A DNA stretch of 64,000 bases, from NCBI GenBank assembly GCA_028023455.1, contig JAQFVV010000042.1, forward strand, positions 5,971,922-6,035,921. The letters are read 5' to 3'. The notes below the pieces were generated by a model that was not told the origin of the DNA, ran no database searches, and worked only from the letters and a program-made list of their open reading frames with translations. Positions 48,830 through 60,664 of the stretch are shown in pieces. The number at the start of each line of letters is the position of its first letter. Within the stretch, counting starts at the first letter, position 1. Position numbers and translations under genes: made by a program. This DNA comes from Epiperipatus broadwayi. Its lineage: Eukaryota; Onychophora; Udeonychophora; Euonychophora; Peripatidae.

Positions 48830-49375
48830 TTTCAGAGACAATGCAAAGCCTGGGGGAACTAATATTTTAGAGGCTCTTCAAAATTTTAAATAAGAACATG
48901 AGGAGAGAGAGAGAAGAACAAGAATTTTTATTTACAGGGTTGAAAACAGGACTCTGGGAGCAATTAATTACGCGTTGCAAAAACGAGCAAGATCAGATCC
49001 AGATAGCACTTGGATAAGGTAGATTCCCTCTGGCACTGTTAGTATCATAAAACAGTTAGCACAGAATTGACTGACAGGGGCTGAGACTATTAATTCTGTC
49101 AGTTGCTGAGCGCTGCAGTCGCAGTTTTCAAATCGGCACCTCATCTCTAAACCGGCTCACATTTTCGCCTCGTGGTATGCCTGCTTGGAAAAGTTTTTCT
49201 CGAATATTGTTTTGGGAAATTTAACAGTAAAATTAAGGCCATGACATCACTTTGCCCTCTCCTATATTTTTGTTTAACATACTGAGTTGCCAAGTTGAGG
49301 CACCTAATATTTGAGGCCCGAGACAGCTGCCCCTACTGTGCTCTCCTCTGATTGGCCTGCATATATATAACACTC
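48830..49375. other. GC-richer block, possible decayed hAT
   Basis: Clearly GC-richer than its neighbours. The left part reads CAAAGCCTGGGGGAACTAAT; the right part TTTGAGGCCCGAGACAGC then CTGCCCC and CTCTCCTCTG. Both resemble common hAT-MITE subterminal words, and CAGAG is present at both putative ends (48833, and complement ending about 49350). I found no matching 8-bp duplication. Confidence 0.3.
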
Positions 49376-49879
49376 AAATGAATATATAGATATATAAAAT
49401 ATTAAAAAAATTGTCATCAATCACATGAATTTTATAATTGGTGATTAAGTTTCCTGACATTTTTGCATATTTTCAGGTATAATTCCAACATGTGCCAATA
49501 ATCACTAACTTAATGCTGAATCCAATATATTTTTGAAAATTAAGTCTTGTTATGTTCTTTATACATATTTATAGCTATATAAAAAAGATTACTATGTGCT
49601 GTTTGTATAAAAGAGAAACCAAATCATTTGTTGCTAGTCTTTAACCTCCAGAATCTGTCACTAATGGACTACACCATGCAGAACTTTGTGTACAATTATA
49701 TGGAGTTGAGAATTGCACTAAATCCATCTAAATCTAACCTTAATAGTATTAAAAATTAAATATATGATGACATATAACAATTCAATTTTAAAAATTCTTA
49801 TAACACATGAAGTAGTTTCACATAATATAAAATATTATGGATTTCAAACATTACTTTCTGTATATTATATTAAATATTT

Positions 49880-50582
49880 TAATCTTTTGATGAAAGCATA
49901 TAGTTTATCTGATAAAGATCATCTTGCTCAAGAAATAGAATTAACTAAATAAAAACATTCCATTTTCTAATGGTTACATTAAAAACATAATATATTAAGC
50001 TTTACGTGGCTTTGGTATTAAGAAGAAAAAATGATAAAATTGACAACTTAGCTATTTATCGAGTTGTTTTACTTATTAGAGGAGTCATTGACAGGATCAG
50101 TAGACGAATATTTAATTTCAATATCAGGACTATTTTTCACTAGCAAAAAAATTGATTTGTTCCGTAAACCTAAAGACCAAGTACTTTCGGAACACTAAGG
50201 TGTCTATGAAATTCCATGTTCACAATGCTCAAGAAGTTATGTAGGTCAATCCAATAAACGCCTTCAATCAAAGTTAAATATATCAGCTTTCACTTCGCAT
50301 TTTTTAGAAATTGGTCACACACCTCATTTTGGTAATGCTAGAATACTTGCTAACTTGGAAAAGTATGATCTGAAAACCATGAGAGAATCAATTGAAATAT
50401 TATAAAGACCGAGTGATTTAAATAAATCTGATGAAACACAACATATTCCAGCCTCGTGGAACCCACTTATTTTATCTCTTTCTTCTAAAATCAACTTGAA
50501 ATCAAGTAATTGTAAAACTGAAGGAAATAAATTTTTTGTTAATCCATCTATTCTGAATAGTCAACCATTAAATATATTGTAA
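49880..50582 (+). pseudogene. Penelope-like element 3' end (GIY-YIG endonuclease), decayed
   Basis: Readings include LSDKDHLAQEIELTK (post-RT helix), RGVIDRISRRIFNFNIRTIF (about 50078), and from 50148 DLFRKPKDQVLSEH, stop, GVYEIPCSQCSRSYVGQSNK (50199 onward). The last is the GIY-YIG nuclease signature with CxxC of Penelope-like elements. It continues through a His region to PSDLN...IPASWNPL and a final TAA at 50580-50582, the usual C-terminal motif. The frame is unbroken from 50148 to 50582 except for stops at 50196 and 50403, so decay is mild. The reverse transcriptase upstream was not found. GIY-YIG endonucleases nick the target for insertion (family knowledge). Confidence 0.8.
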
Positions 50583-52410
50583 CAGGATGGGGTGGTGGAA
50601 GAAGATTGTACCTGGAGTGATAGGAAAACATCATCAACCCAAATCAATACAAATATTAAATATTAATAATTTACAAAAATATATATAAATATCATATATT
50701 TAAGGGGAGCATGAGATCAAGCGATCTCTGAGAGATCATTGAGAGATCAGCCAGCTACTAAAAGCATAATTAACCATCAACCAGCATTATAAAGTAAAAG
50801 AAAATAATAATACTCGAACCATTCATCATCGTGAATGATCAATAATATCAACTAAATCAGTACAATAAATCAACAGTCCATCTTGTGGCTGGATTTGAAC
50901 AATAAAAAATATAAATCAACAGTCAACTTTGTGACTGGATTGGAAATGGGTCTTTTGTAGACTAGGCTAACTATTGAGCCTTTTGCCACTTGGGCAATTA
51001 TTTAAACATAACTTGGATGCACTAACTTAGTGTCCATCCATTAGAATACACAATAATCAGAAATCAAAACAATAATGCTGGGACATTTAAAACAGTTGAT
51101 CATCATCAATGCTCTGGCCACTTGTACTGACCAATTATAAACTTAACTTTTAATAAGGCTAAACTAAAATAAAATGCATGGGCTTTAAAGATATAATCTT
51201 ATGCGCCAAGCAGGATGATGATTGATCATCTCGGGATGCCCAAAAGCACTAAATACACACCCCCATTTATATATTCATCCTGTGCACGAATCTAGCTCAG
51301 AGAACACAAGCTCTATTACTGTTTGTGACCAAGAGATGATGGAAACAATTTTTAACAATTAAAGCAAGTTTATTATTAACAAAAAAAAAAGATATTTAAG
51401 GTCTTATAGGATAAAGAATCTGATTTTGAAAAGCATACAAAGTTATACACAACTAAAATTTTTACATTGATTTATGATATTTCTTAATAAATATCTATAA
51501 ACACATTCATATATCAGTACACAGATGTGCGTTTTATAATATACAATGAAAACATTTCAATTAACTTAAAAGTAATTATTAAAAAAATGATCAAATTTTA
51601 CATATGTGTGTGCGCACGCTGACATTTACATCATATTTTAACTTAACAGCAACAATATTATATTTTCATTATTAATTTCTTTGGAAAATATAAATAAATT
51701 TCATACATATGCATGTGGGTATAAACAAAATATAGATATAATTTAAAATTAATTTCAGTTTATAAGTTTTTTTTCTTAAAAAAAAAATATAGTCAATTTT
51801 TGACAAATACTTGTTGATTAATTATCAGCGTTTTTAGGCCAATTTGAAAGATTTGTTTTTTCGATTTTAATCCAAACAAAATTATGCTTGCATTTAAATT
51901 ATATACTCTTCTTTTAATGAATATAAAAATTATTTCTTTGCAAAATATATATAGCAAATCGTCTCTCTTTTAGATATTTGACTCAAGCAATTTTTACTTT
52001 AAGTTACCAAGTTAAAATGTCTTTTATAAGAAATATTAAAAAAAATACAACTCATTGTATATGTTAATTTGTGCTTCTCTGCATATAGACACAGCAACAT
52101 ATGTATAGCTACTTCTTTCTACAGCTGGTGTTCCTCTTGGGCAAGCTGGTTTTTTTTGGTCAATCCAGACAGATGTCATCATCAGGTAAAAGTATATAAT
52201 TCAGGTATGGTTAGCTTTCTCCCTTCAGCAGTTGATTCCACTTAGACTTGGATTTGTGGTAAGTTTCAGGTCAGCAAGCTGTTTTCCAGAACACTTTTAA
52301 GGCTACGAATTACAAAGAATCTTGACTCTTTTCCTCAATGTGAATCCAAACTCTATTATTGAACTGAAAAGCAGCTACTCCCTTGCATTCTTACATCCTC
52401 ATGGCAGTTC
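50583..52410. other. no gene recognised
   Basis: Presumed 3' flank of the Penelope-like remnant, then AT-rich sequence. A local pair of direct repeats (CAACAGTCCATCTTGTGGCT and CAACAGTCAACTTTGTGACT, about 50870-50940) and GAGAGATCA repeats (about 50720-50750) are visible. No hammerhead could be built here. Confidence 0.4.
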
Positions 52411-52419
52411 TCTGTATAA

Positions 52420-52632
52420 TTCTACTAGCCATCTCTGCAGCTAGCTTTACTGTTGCCATTCTCTGCTACAGTTACCAACTCTTCACAAAATATTTTAGTC
52501 AACTTTACAGCTAGCTCTTCTGCTAACCACTTTTCAAAAAATATTAAAGTCAAACTCTGCAGTTGGCCTAGTTGGCCACTGCTTAAAATAATAAAACCAG
52601 ACTCTCCTGGTAAACTCTTGCAAAACTACAAG
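52420..52632 (+). repeat. degenerate tandem repeat, about 48-bp unit
   Basis: Three or four imperfect units of the pattern TTCAAAAAATATTAAAGTCAA then CTCTGCAGTTGGC and CCAC. The ORF 52453-52641 is a translation of this repeat. Confidence 0.55.
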
Positions 52633-53330
52633 CAAAACTAACTGATATTTTTTATCAGTCTTTTTATAATCTTGGTTGGGTCAGCTGATAAAAACATAGT
52701 GACTGTTTTCAATTAACTTTAATCCTTTGGAATTTAACCAAAAGTTTCCATGTTTTTACTTTGATAGTAGAAATTTATAAATTAATTAAAATATTTCAAA
52801 AATAGGCATTTTTACAATTATTAGAAAATATGCTTATTTTTAAATTTTCAAAATCAGAATAAAAATATTAATTTTTATTTATCATATCTTTTTTTTAAAT
52901 ATTTAATTTTATAATAAAATATTATTGTAAATCCAGAGTTATTTAACCCTTTATTTATTATTTTTATTTCAGTGAATGTAGAAAATATCTACTACAATTT
53001 TTTTATGTGTTTATTTCTACTTTTCCTTTTATATATATGTGCACACACACTATATTATTGTGTTATGTAACACAACTGGTTACAATATATATAAGAATGA
53101 TTGGTTTTTATTTTATATTCAATTTCAATCTCACTAAATAACTAACAGTTCATTAAGATATGACAATGATAAATGATATTTTGTCAAAACATTGGGAATT
53201 TAATAAACAAAATAATACATGATCAACACAAAAAAAAACTTTCATTATTTTCTATATATACACATATACATATAAATATTAATAGGCTACATATTTATAA
53301 ACTACACATATGTTAAAAACTAAGCCTTAC

Positions 53331-53446
53331 AGTATTTGAACCAATGTATAAAAAGTTTTTATTTAGGTCATCATCATTAACAGGTGTAATAGTGACAGTA
53401 TGATGTGGAGATTCATAGATTATAGGATCTACCAAATGAGCAACTT
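53331..53446 (-). CDS. internal coding exon of an unrecognised host gene
   Basis: Minus strand: a long polypyrimidine tract and TTATTGTAG acceptor precede 53446. The donor ACT|GTAAGG lies at 53330-53325. The exon is 116 nt: two bases completing a codon, then 38 codons without a stop, including VAHLVDPIIYESPHH and TVTITPVNDDDLNKNFLYIG. Its first two bases (AA) join the last G of the exon at 60351-60399 to form GAA (Glu), keeping frame. It ends in phase 0, which fits the exon at 44574-44690. I do not recognise the protein. Confidence 0.7.
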
Positions 53447-53679
53447 CTACAATAAAAAAAAAAAAAAAAGATTAAAAGAAACACACACACATACACGCTT
53501 ACATAAATATACACAGATTTAAAAAAAGCAGCTCCCTACATCTCTGGTAAGTTAGTGATTTTCAGATGTTTGGCCTTTAAATCCACAATCTGTAGAATAG
53601 TTTCTGATTTTTGCCATTTGTCAATGAGATTTGGGATTCAAATCTGGAAGTAACACAGTTATGCAAAATTGCTCAGATA

Positions 53680-53890
53680 ATATGAGCTTGAGTTCAAAAT
53701 CTTAGGTATTCCATCTGCAGATTTCTAGCTTGAATAATAAAATGGAATTAAAAGTAGTTGTTTAGAAGGATAATTGTGTTACTACTAACTTTAAATTCCA
53801 AATCTTATTGACAAAAGCAAAAACTAGAAACCGGTTTGGGAATAAGTATTTAAATGCACTAACATTTGATAATCATTGATTTCTTTAAAG
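53680..53890 (+). repeat. F1 repeat relic
   Basis: TATTGACAAAAGCAAAAAC then TAGAAACCGGTTTGGGAATA corresponds to the F1 ribozyme region with several core mutations. The downstream part (ACTAACATTTGATAATCATTGATT) matches the F1 3' region weakly. Confidence 0.45.
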
Positions 53891-54404
53891 CATATTATTA
53901 TAAATGGAACTAGAACAGGAAGCTGCTTCTGTTTTATCATATATTGTATGAGCTGGAGAAAATGTAATTTGTTATTAATAAATGTAATACATTAAGAATC
54001 TAATAATAACAACAATAATAACAAATATTAGATTAAAAAAAGCACATTTTCCATCATTATCAATTCCACACTACCATAATATACAGATCTTAACAAGTCA
54101 ATAGAATAAATATTAAAAAAGAATATAACTATGAGATGAAACACAGCAGTTCAATATCTACATTTTACAATTAGAAATCAGTTAAATTCTCAATTAAAAA
54201 AAACAACAAACTTCCACAGATGTTTATTTTTTATTACTCTTTAAGTAGAAAAAAGTTGTCAACAAATGGCCAGACAAAAAATCTAGCTAGGTTGCTATGC
54301 CAAATGGATTGCTCACTAAAACAGTTCTAATATTGGTAATCATGATGATAGTGAAGAAGGTGGTAATAAATAATAAGATAAGAATTTATATTTTCCCCTA
54401 AATG

Positions 54405-55700
54405 TAGGTATATGGAATATGCAAACTTTATTTATGTATTTTCAAAATCTGAATGTAGATCAGTGTTTGTAGCTAAAGAATTGTAAAAGCTTAAGATTAA
54501 TACAGCAAGACTTAATGAAACTTATCTTCTAGACTAAGGTTTTTTGAAAAGTCAGATTATCAAATAATACGGCTTTGTATTTGAATTACTATGAAGACTA
54601 ATTTTATATCTTTTATTCTTTGAATTCCTAAATATATCCATGAAAGGCTAATGATAATAACAAGATGGAAACAGATACCATTGTGCAAATCAAAGCTTTT
54701 CATTTCTATTAGATAATACCATTGAACAAACTATGATCCAAAGTTATTGGAAATAATGGAAATTACTTTAAGAAATCCAATAATAGTCTGTTATTATTGA
54801 ATTGCAATACACATGAACTGATTTAGTTTAGGCAGAAAAATCATTATACAAAAAACCTCAAATGCAACTTTTCTCAAAACAATATCTTATGCTTTACATG
54901 TTTTGCTCAAGAATCAGAATATAAAAAAAGTTAATAATATACGAGCAGCTATAAATGTGAACAGATCATAGATTATTTCATTCAAGGCCAAAAACAGATT
55001 CATCCCGAAAGTACTCATCCTAAACTCTAACAGTAAAATTGCAAACTTGAATTTTCAAGCTTGTTATATTACTGAGGTATGAAATTCTTTTTAAATAACT
55101 AATAAATAAGACTTGTTCTTTGATATATTAAAAAAAAGAAATCCTGATTGGTTCTTATAATTACAGCATTATTAGTGACATGATTTAAAAAAAGCACGTG
55201 AAGCTTCATAACCTCTTTACAGTTTTAAAGGCAGAAATTTAGTGACATATAAAAAAATTTAAGAATGATCATTGATTGTTGATAATTATCATTTAATATC
55301 TTTTTATGATACATTGGAAGTAATATCTAGACTTGAAAAGTGATATTAGGATTATAATCTTGTTTTTAGGACTATATGGTACTTTCATTGCATTATATGA
55401 GTCGATTGTAATTCTTTAATATTTTAACAAAATAAAAAGATCAACGACCTTGATGGAATATCTAGTTAACTTTTAAAAAATAGTGATGATATGTTAATTA
55501 TTACAATATTGTTATAAATATATGAACCAATAAAGTGGGATCACTTGATTTCAAGATGCTTTTATTATTCCAATTTATAAAAATAATAAAAAAAAAAATG
55601 CAGAAATAATTATGGAATATTAATGTTCACTATTGCAAAAGATCTTTCAAGAATTTTATTAAAAAATTGTCTTTAGTATCATTAAAAGACATGTTTCCAG
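54405..55700 (+). pseudogene. LINE ORF2 remnant: AP endonuclease and start of reverse transcriptase
   Basis: Near 54405 the reading NVGIWNMQTLF matches the AP-endonuclease N-terminus (hvGTWNvrTL). Near 54930 NNIRAAINVNRS matches the later D--IRGA-i-SDH region, with the catalytic SDH mutated. From about 55440 DLDGISS-LLKNSDDML and then NNYGILMFTIAKDLSRILL match the early reverse transcriptase motifs (DGIp-elLK, CnNYRGIsLLsia-K-lsriLl). Frameshifts and stops are frequent. The reading stops near 55700, where a Penelope-like reading begins; the rest of the same kind of LINE resumes at 58240. Confidence 0.6.
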
Positions 55701-56754
55701 TGTCGAGCAAATGCTAGAAAATTATATAAATATTAAAAGTATAAAGATATTAATACAGAAATTATCTATGTACATTAATGATAAAAATATAATACATATT
55801 ACAGAAGAAGGCTTAGCATTAATACACAATATTTTACACTTTAAATACAATAATGAATGTTGGAGTTTACATACAGAATGGGTAATAGGTTGTGCAATTA
55901 ATAGGTCAATGTCATCAATATTTATTAATGAATTGTAAATGAAAATAGTTAAAAAAGGAACAATAAATCAAGAAATAACACATTATTTTAGAAATGCTGA
56001 TAATACTTTAATAATTGGTAACAAAAGAGCTATAAATAATATTTAACAAATTTAATAATAATGCAAATAATATAAAATTTACAAAAATGGAATTTGATCT
56101 TAAAATAAAGTATTTAGATATAGAGATTAATATAGATGATGATAACAAAATTATAAGAAAACATTTCATTAAAGAAGATAAATTAAAAAAGATAATTTGT
56201 ATAAATTCACAACGGCATGGATACAAAGATGACTTATTAAAAATTTTAAACATAAAAATGATAGGTATAATATAGATAAAAATATAGTTACTTTACAAAA
56301 GAAATAATTTATTGAATTATACACTAATACCCTAAGAGTACTGAAAATATACTTTTTAATTATAAACCATCTAATTTAAATATTAATAATAATTCTATTA
56401 TAAATAATAATAGCAGCTCTAAGAATAATAAAAAGTGGATAAAACTTTCATATTTCACTAAAATTTATCATGTTACTATAAAATAAAAATTATATAGATA
56501 AAAGCATTAATATAGAATGGTCAAATAATAAAAATCTTGATAAATTAATAGGTAATTATAAATTAAGAGATGATATGTAATATAAAAAAGAAAATTGTAT
56601 ATAAAATTACTTTTGGAAATTGCAGTATGATTTACTATGAACATGCAGAGAAACAATTAGATGAAAAAGTAAAAGAACATAATGAAATTAATAGAAGAGA
56701 TGATAAATTTGCCTTATATATTCATTATTTAAAATACACACATAAATAGATTGT

Positions 56755-57120
56755 TAAACCACTAAACATCACATGATCACTATCTCATGCTAGCATATAA
56801 CTGCTATTAAACAGGCAAAAACTCTCCATATAGTAGTGCCACCTTGTGCTAACCAGAGTAACCAATGGATGCCAGAAGGCTTGTGCATAAAATCCCTATC
56901 TAGTGCCTACTCATCCAATATCCCCAGACTAGTTTCTGGCTTGTGCAGTGCTCTCAGAGCCAAGGCTCCTCACTGATGAAGCCCACAGCCAGAAACTAGT
57001 CTGGGGATATTGGATGAGTAGGCACTAGATAGGGACTTTATGCATAAGCCTTCTGGCATCCATTGATTACTCTAGTTAGCACAAGGTGGCACTACTATAT
57101 GGAGAGTTTTTGCCTGTTTA
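56755..57120 (+). mobile_element. F1 hairpin element inserted in the Penelope-like ORF
   Basis: A 366-bp insertion flanked by a perfect 13-bp duplication ATAAATAGATTGT (56742-56754 and 57121-57133). It begins on the minus strand of F1 (TAAACCACTAAACATCACAT...), passes the F1 end junction (AACAGGCAAAAACTCTCC), reaches the ribozyme 3' half, then turns head to head into a plus-strand copy ending GAGAGTTTTTGCCTGTTTA. Arms are about 150 bp. Coding sequence of the host Penelope-like element continues on the other side, so the boundaries are certain. Confidence 0.92.
56962..57022 (+). ncRNA. hammerhead ribozyme, F1, stem II damaged
   Basis: CCAAGG, UCCUCA, CUGAUGA, GAAAC, UAGUC, UGGGGA and UAUUGG are present in order, so stem I and the core match the copy at 46017-46075. 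The stem II segment (AGCCCACAGCCA) has lost the GGC/GCC pairing, so activity is doubtful. Confidence 0.6.
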
Positions 57121-57840
57121 ATAAATAGATTGTGTAAAAAATATAAAATCTTTAAATTATATTAAAGAACCTAATAGAAGGAAGATATATAAAACCAGTT
57201 ATATTAATTACAACAAACATAATTGTATAAACATAAAAACATCAATTAATTTAACTAATAATTGACTAATGATAAATGAATAGAAAAATATACATTTATA
57301 CAAATTTTTTTTCTTCCTTGTACATATTGTATAAAAAATAATAATAAAGAATTGTTATATAAAAAACGGATTACATATTGTATTATTGCTATAATAGGTT
57401 CTAATTAATTTTATATAAAAGAGACAGATGCCACTATATATGCAATGTAGGTTTTAACTATAAAATAATGGCAACACACTGAAAAGGATAAAAATCAATA
57501 TTTGCTGAAAGGAACTTTTAGTTATTTATTATTATTGTTATACAATTGTTGCTGTTATATAAAAATATTTTATTTTATATTATATCATATGATTTATTTA
57601 AATATATATATAGATCTTTTATAGATTAGATCAAGATATGTGATTCAACTAATCTAAAGCCTTCTTGTAATGTTTGAAATTAGTAGTTGTCTACTGAAAT
57701 TTATTCATATTACACAGCATCTATATATGATGCTATGACAGAAAGGGTTTAATACTGCTGGTGGAAAACATGAGGATTTGAAATAAAAACTGGTGTTAAC
57801 TATTTTTCTCCTGAAGGTTGGTGATGATGGTATATTAGAT

Positions 57841-58191
57841 GTGATAATATATTGCGACTATTTCCATTACCTATCATTAAATGTTGAATGGCTAGAAATT
57901 TTTACATTTTATTTAAACTTTTCAAATACAAACAATAGACAACACAGGTGAGTAAATTACGTAATATTTAGAGTGGTATTATTCTCTGCACTTCTTCCGG
58001 TATTTTGTCCTGATCAGTAAGTCTGACTCCTAAGAATAATACAACTCAGAATGTTGTGTAATTTATTAACCTGTGTTGTCTATTTGTGTGTTATTACTAA
58101 CAGCTGTTTGTATTTGAAAAGTTTAAAATTTTCTAGACATTCAACACTTAATGATAGATGACAGAAACAGTCCAACATATTATCACATGGT
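57841..58191. repeat. foldback repeat, arms about 125 bp
   Basis: Left arm 57841-57967 and right arm about 58055-58191 are imperfect inverted complements, with landmarks CTTTTCAAATACAAACA, ATAGACAACACAGGT and ATCATTAA...GTTGAATG and their complements. The AAACTTTTCAAATAC word also appears near 12449. No hammerhead is visible. Confidence 0.7.
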
Positions 58192-58239
58192 ATCAACTAT
58201 GTTTTTTATTTTTAAGACATTAATTTTTGAAGCAGTCTA

Positions 58240-59570
58240 TAGATAATTTCGTGAAGTGAGTATTGATATGTTTCTGATGAAGCTTTTCATATTAACCAAT
58301 TAAATATCAAAAATGAGAACTTTCTCAAAGAATGATCCACAGAATGTTTCTAATGTTTTGAATGCAACCTATAGAGACTTTGGTTTAAGTGTTATTATTA
58401 AAAAAAACTGAGCCTTTTAACAGACAATGATATTTAAGGTCTATAGAAATTTTTATTACTTAGATGATTATAGAGGTTTTTTCCTTGGTCCTAAGCACAG
58501 AAATGAGCAGCATATTTCACTCATTTTCCAAACATACATCAATATGTTGTGAAGAATAAAATTTTGCACTGCACAGTTCTTTTATAACTTCAGTGAGAGA
58601 TCAAAAAATCTACCTTCAATTAATAGAGAATTCCTTTTTGCAGTCATTAACAAAATAGTATTTTCTTGTTTCCTTTATATTTTTTCTTAAAAAAAAAATA
58701 CACACATGTGCATGTCAAGATTGTTATAAAATAAATAAATAAAATAACATGAAGGACTGTTAACTATCTTTTCTGAAATCATGCTTAGTTTTATTAAAAT
58801 AAATCATACAATGTAAAATATCTTTACATAACAGCAATAATTATATATATAATGTGTCATCTAGAAGGACCCAACCAAATACGATCAAATTTTATATATA
58901 TATACTGAATGCTAAGTCATTATTTTATGTTACGATTGTAAGCCATTGAGATTGTCAATGAAAGTCTCCCTGATCTCATTATACATACACATTATCCATG
59001 AATAGATTTAGAGTTGATATGGAGAATTTAATTCAATTCAAATATCTTGTTAACTTTTTAGGTTGAAATGCAATCCAAATTCCAATATGCTGATGCAGCA
59101 TTTCACAAGTTAAAATATTTCATTACAATGATGTAATTATTTTAACAAAATTAGCTTTATATACAGAACTGTTGTTTGTTAAAATTGTTACATGGAAAGA
59201 GATATGGATCCTTAATCAAGCATACCATAATGGAATTAAAAAATTTATATTTAAGAAGACGTTATATAATTCATTTGAAAATATAATAAGTTCAATTTGG
59301 AAGTTCTTCAGCTTCAGACATAATATTATTGAATCTATTACAGCAAAGTCATATTTTTCTTGAGTTGGGCATGTAAAGTAAATTAAGAATAACATATTTC
59401 CTAAAAGATTACGGCAAACGGGAACATGGTCTTTGTCTTATATATGTTATAAAGATCGTCACAAAAACTCTTAAAGAAATGCAATTTTGATTGTTTATAT
59501 GGAGAGAATATGACAGATAGAATACCATGAAAAGTTATAACTAGAAAGAGTGTAAAAAAATTAAAAGATA
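58240..59570 (+). pseudogene. LINE ORF2 remnant: late RT and C-terminus
   Basis: About 58330-58410 reads NVLNATYRDFGLSVIIKK, matching the post-YADD segment (lq-vld-fs-a--dfGL-isikKTe). About 59030 reads IQFKYLVNFLG (f-YLGs), then about 59080 QYADAAFHKLKYF, ILTKLALYTELLFVK (tKl-vY-avvlstLlyg), and 59270-59360 NIISSIWKFFSFRHNIIES with TAKSYFSWVGHVK (l--a-lrWaGHv-Rm). It ends near TDRIP-KVITRKSVKKL. Order and strand fit continuation of the LINE at 54405-55700, with other elements inserted between. The ORF 59172-59363 is part of it. Confidence 0.55.
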
Positions 59571-60350
59571 GCATATATTAAATGATCAGACTATAAGATC
59601 AGTTTGTGGATGGATACATATATATATATGTGTGTAATTTGACTTTCTAGACAAAAGATACCAATAATCACAATTACATATTTTCTTTAACTTATATTTG
59701 CTTTATATAAAGTTGCTTCTAATATTTTAAGATAAATCATTTTCAACTTTCACACTTTAGTTAGAATGAAATATTTAATATAGAGATTAAATTTTCCTTA
59801 AATGCTTTAATTTTGCCAGTTTACATATAATAGCTTGGACATGCTGCATTATAACTGTTTCTTTATATGTTAATACTGGATTAAAAAATTAAAAATACGA
59901 TGTTATTTGATCTGGGGAAAAAACAATGATGTCAAGTTCAAAAATAAAATTAGCAAAAATTATAAAATTGACTACAGTATCAAACTAAAAAATATTTATA
60001 AAAAAGATAGAATCTAATCCTAAATGCAATATAAATGAATTAATGTTAAAGAAAAGCATATCATCACAGTTTTTAATTACATTAATATAAATATATTTTA
60101 AAGATTAATTCTGATCCTACTTTATAAACAGTATAATAGAATCTTCCACAGAGCTTCACTTTTTATTACAACTTCTCTTTATTAGATATAAATACCAAAA
60201 TGTCAACATTCCCAATATTTTCTAATAAAATATAAATATATTTTTTTATTTTTTTTTTTAAAAAAAATATTATTGTATTTTGATCTAGAATACATTTCCT
60301 AAATTATCAGAATAATAAAAAAATTAATTGATAATTTGAAGAAAATTTAC

Positions 60351-60399
60351 CTGGAACTGTCCGTTGAGATGCAATCATGTTTCTGTATTCTTCTACTTT
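60351..60399 (-). CDS. internal coding exon of an unrecognised host gene
   Basis: Minus strand: acceptor AAATTTTTTAG before 60399, donor CCAG|GTAAAT after 60351. The 49-nt exon reads KVEEYRNMIASQRTVP plus one G. The G joins AA of the exon at 53446 to give Glu. The other open frame (phase 2) meets a stop in the next exon, which supports this frame. The upstream exons were not found within the window; they may lie beyond 64000 or be too short to see. Confidence 0.65.
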
Positions 60400-60589
60400 C
60401 TAAAAAATTTAACAAATATTAAAAGCTTTACAAAAAATCTTTCACAAACATATAATTTTGCAGAGACAATTTACACATCATATTATTGTATTTATAAGAG
60501 TAATTAATTAAGGAATATCTATAATTACATATTAGATGAATTAGGCTGTTATCATTTGAATAATAAGATAGCAATTAATACATTCCAGA

Positions 60590-60660
60590 TAATAATGTTA
60601 TTGAAATCCCTATTCAGTGCTGTCATATTCAATATTCTAAGACTTATTTCAAGCTTACGC
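60590..60660 (-). repeat. F1 repeat relic
   Basis: TGAAATCCCTATTCAGTGCT, then TTCAATATTCTAAGACTTAT and TTTCAAGCTTACG correspond to the minus-strand F1 segment (AAAATCCCTATCTAGTGCCT...CCCCAGACTAGTTTCTGGCT) with many changes. Confidence 0.45.
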
Positions 60661-60664
60661 CTTT

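Larger units (their letters stand above)
55711..57265 (+). pseudogene. second Penelope-like element: RT and GIY-YIG remnant, split by F1
   Basis: Readings in order: HITEEGLALIHNILHFKYNN, EWVIGCAINRSMSSIFINEL (compare Q--GvaMGsplSPilAn), YFRNADNTLIIG (catalytic YxDD box changed to NADN), YLDIEINID, KWIKLSYFTKIYH (compare lPYi-ki), VYKITFGNCSMIYYEHAEKQ (GIY-YIG, with YIG changed to YYE), VKEHNEINRRDDKFALYIHY. After the F1 insertion comes SLNYIKEPNRRKIYKTSYIN and a stop near 57265. The family order RT then nuclease is intact, but frameshifts and lost catalytic residues make it dead. It is distinct from the copy at 49880-50582 (much more A-rich, N/K/I-rich). Confidence 0.75.

Noticed and set aside
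48830-49375. Promoter or CpG island of a gene
   Set aside because: The block contains hAT-like subterminal words and no adjoining first exon; I left it as unassigned.
52170-52190. CATCATCAG word as a minus-strand hammerhead
   Set aside because: Its complement contains CUGAUGA but is not followed by a stem II and GAAA.
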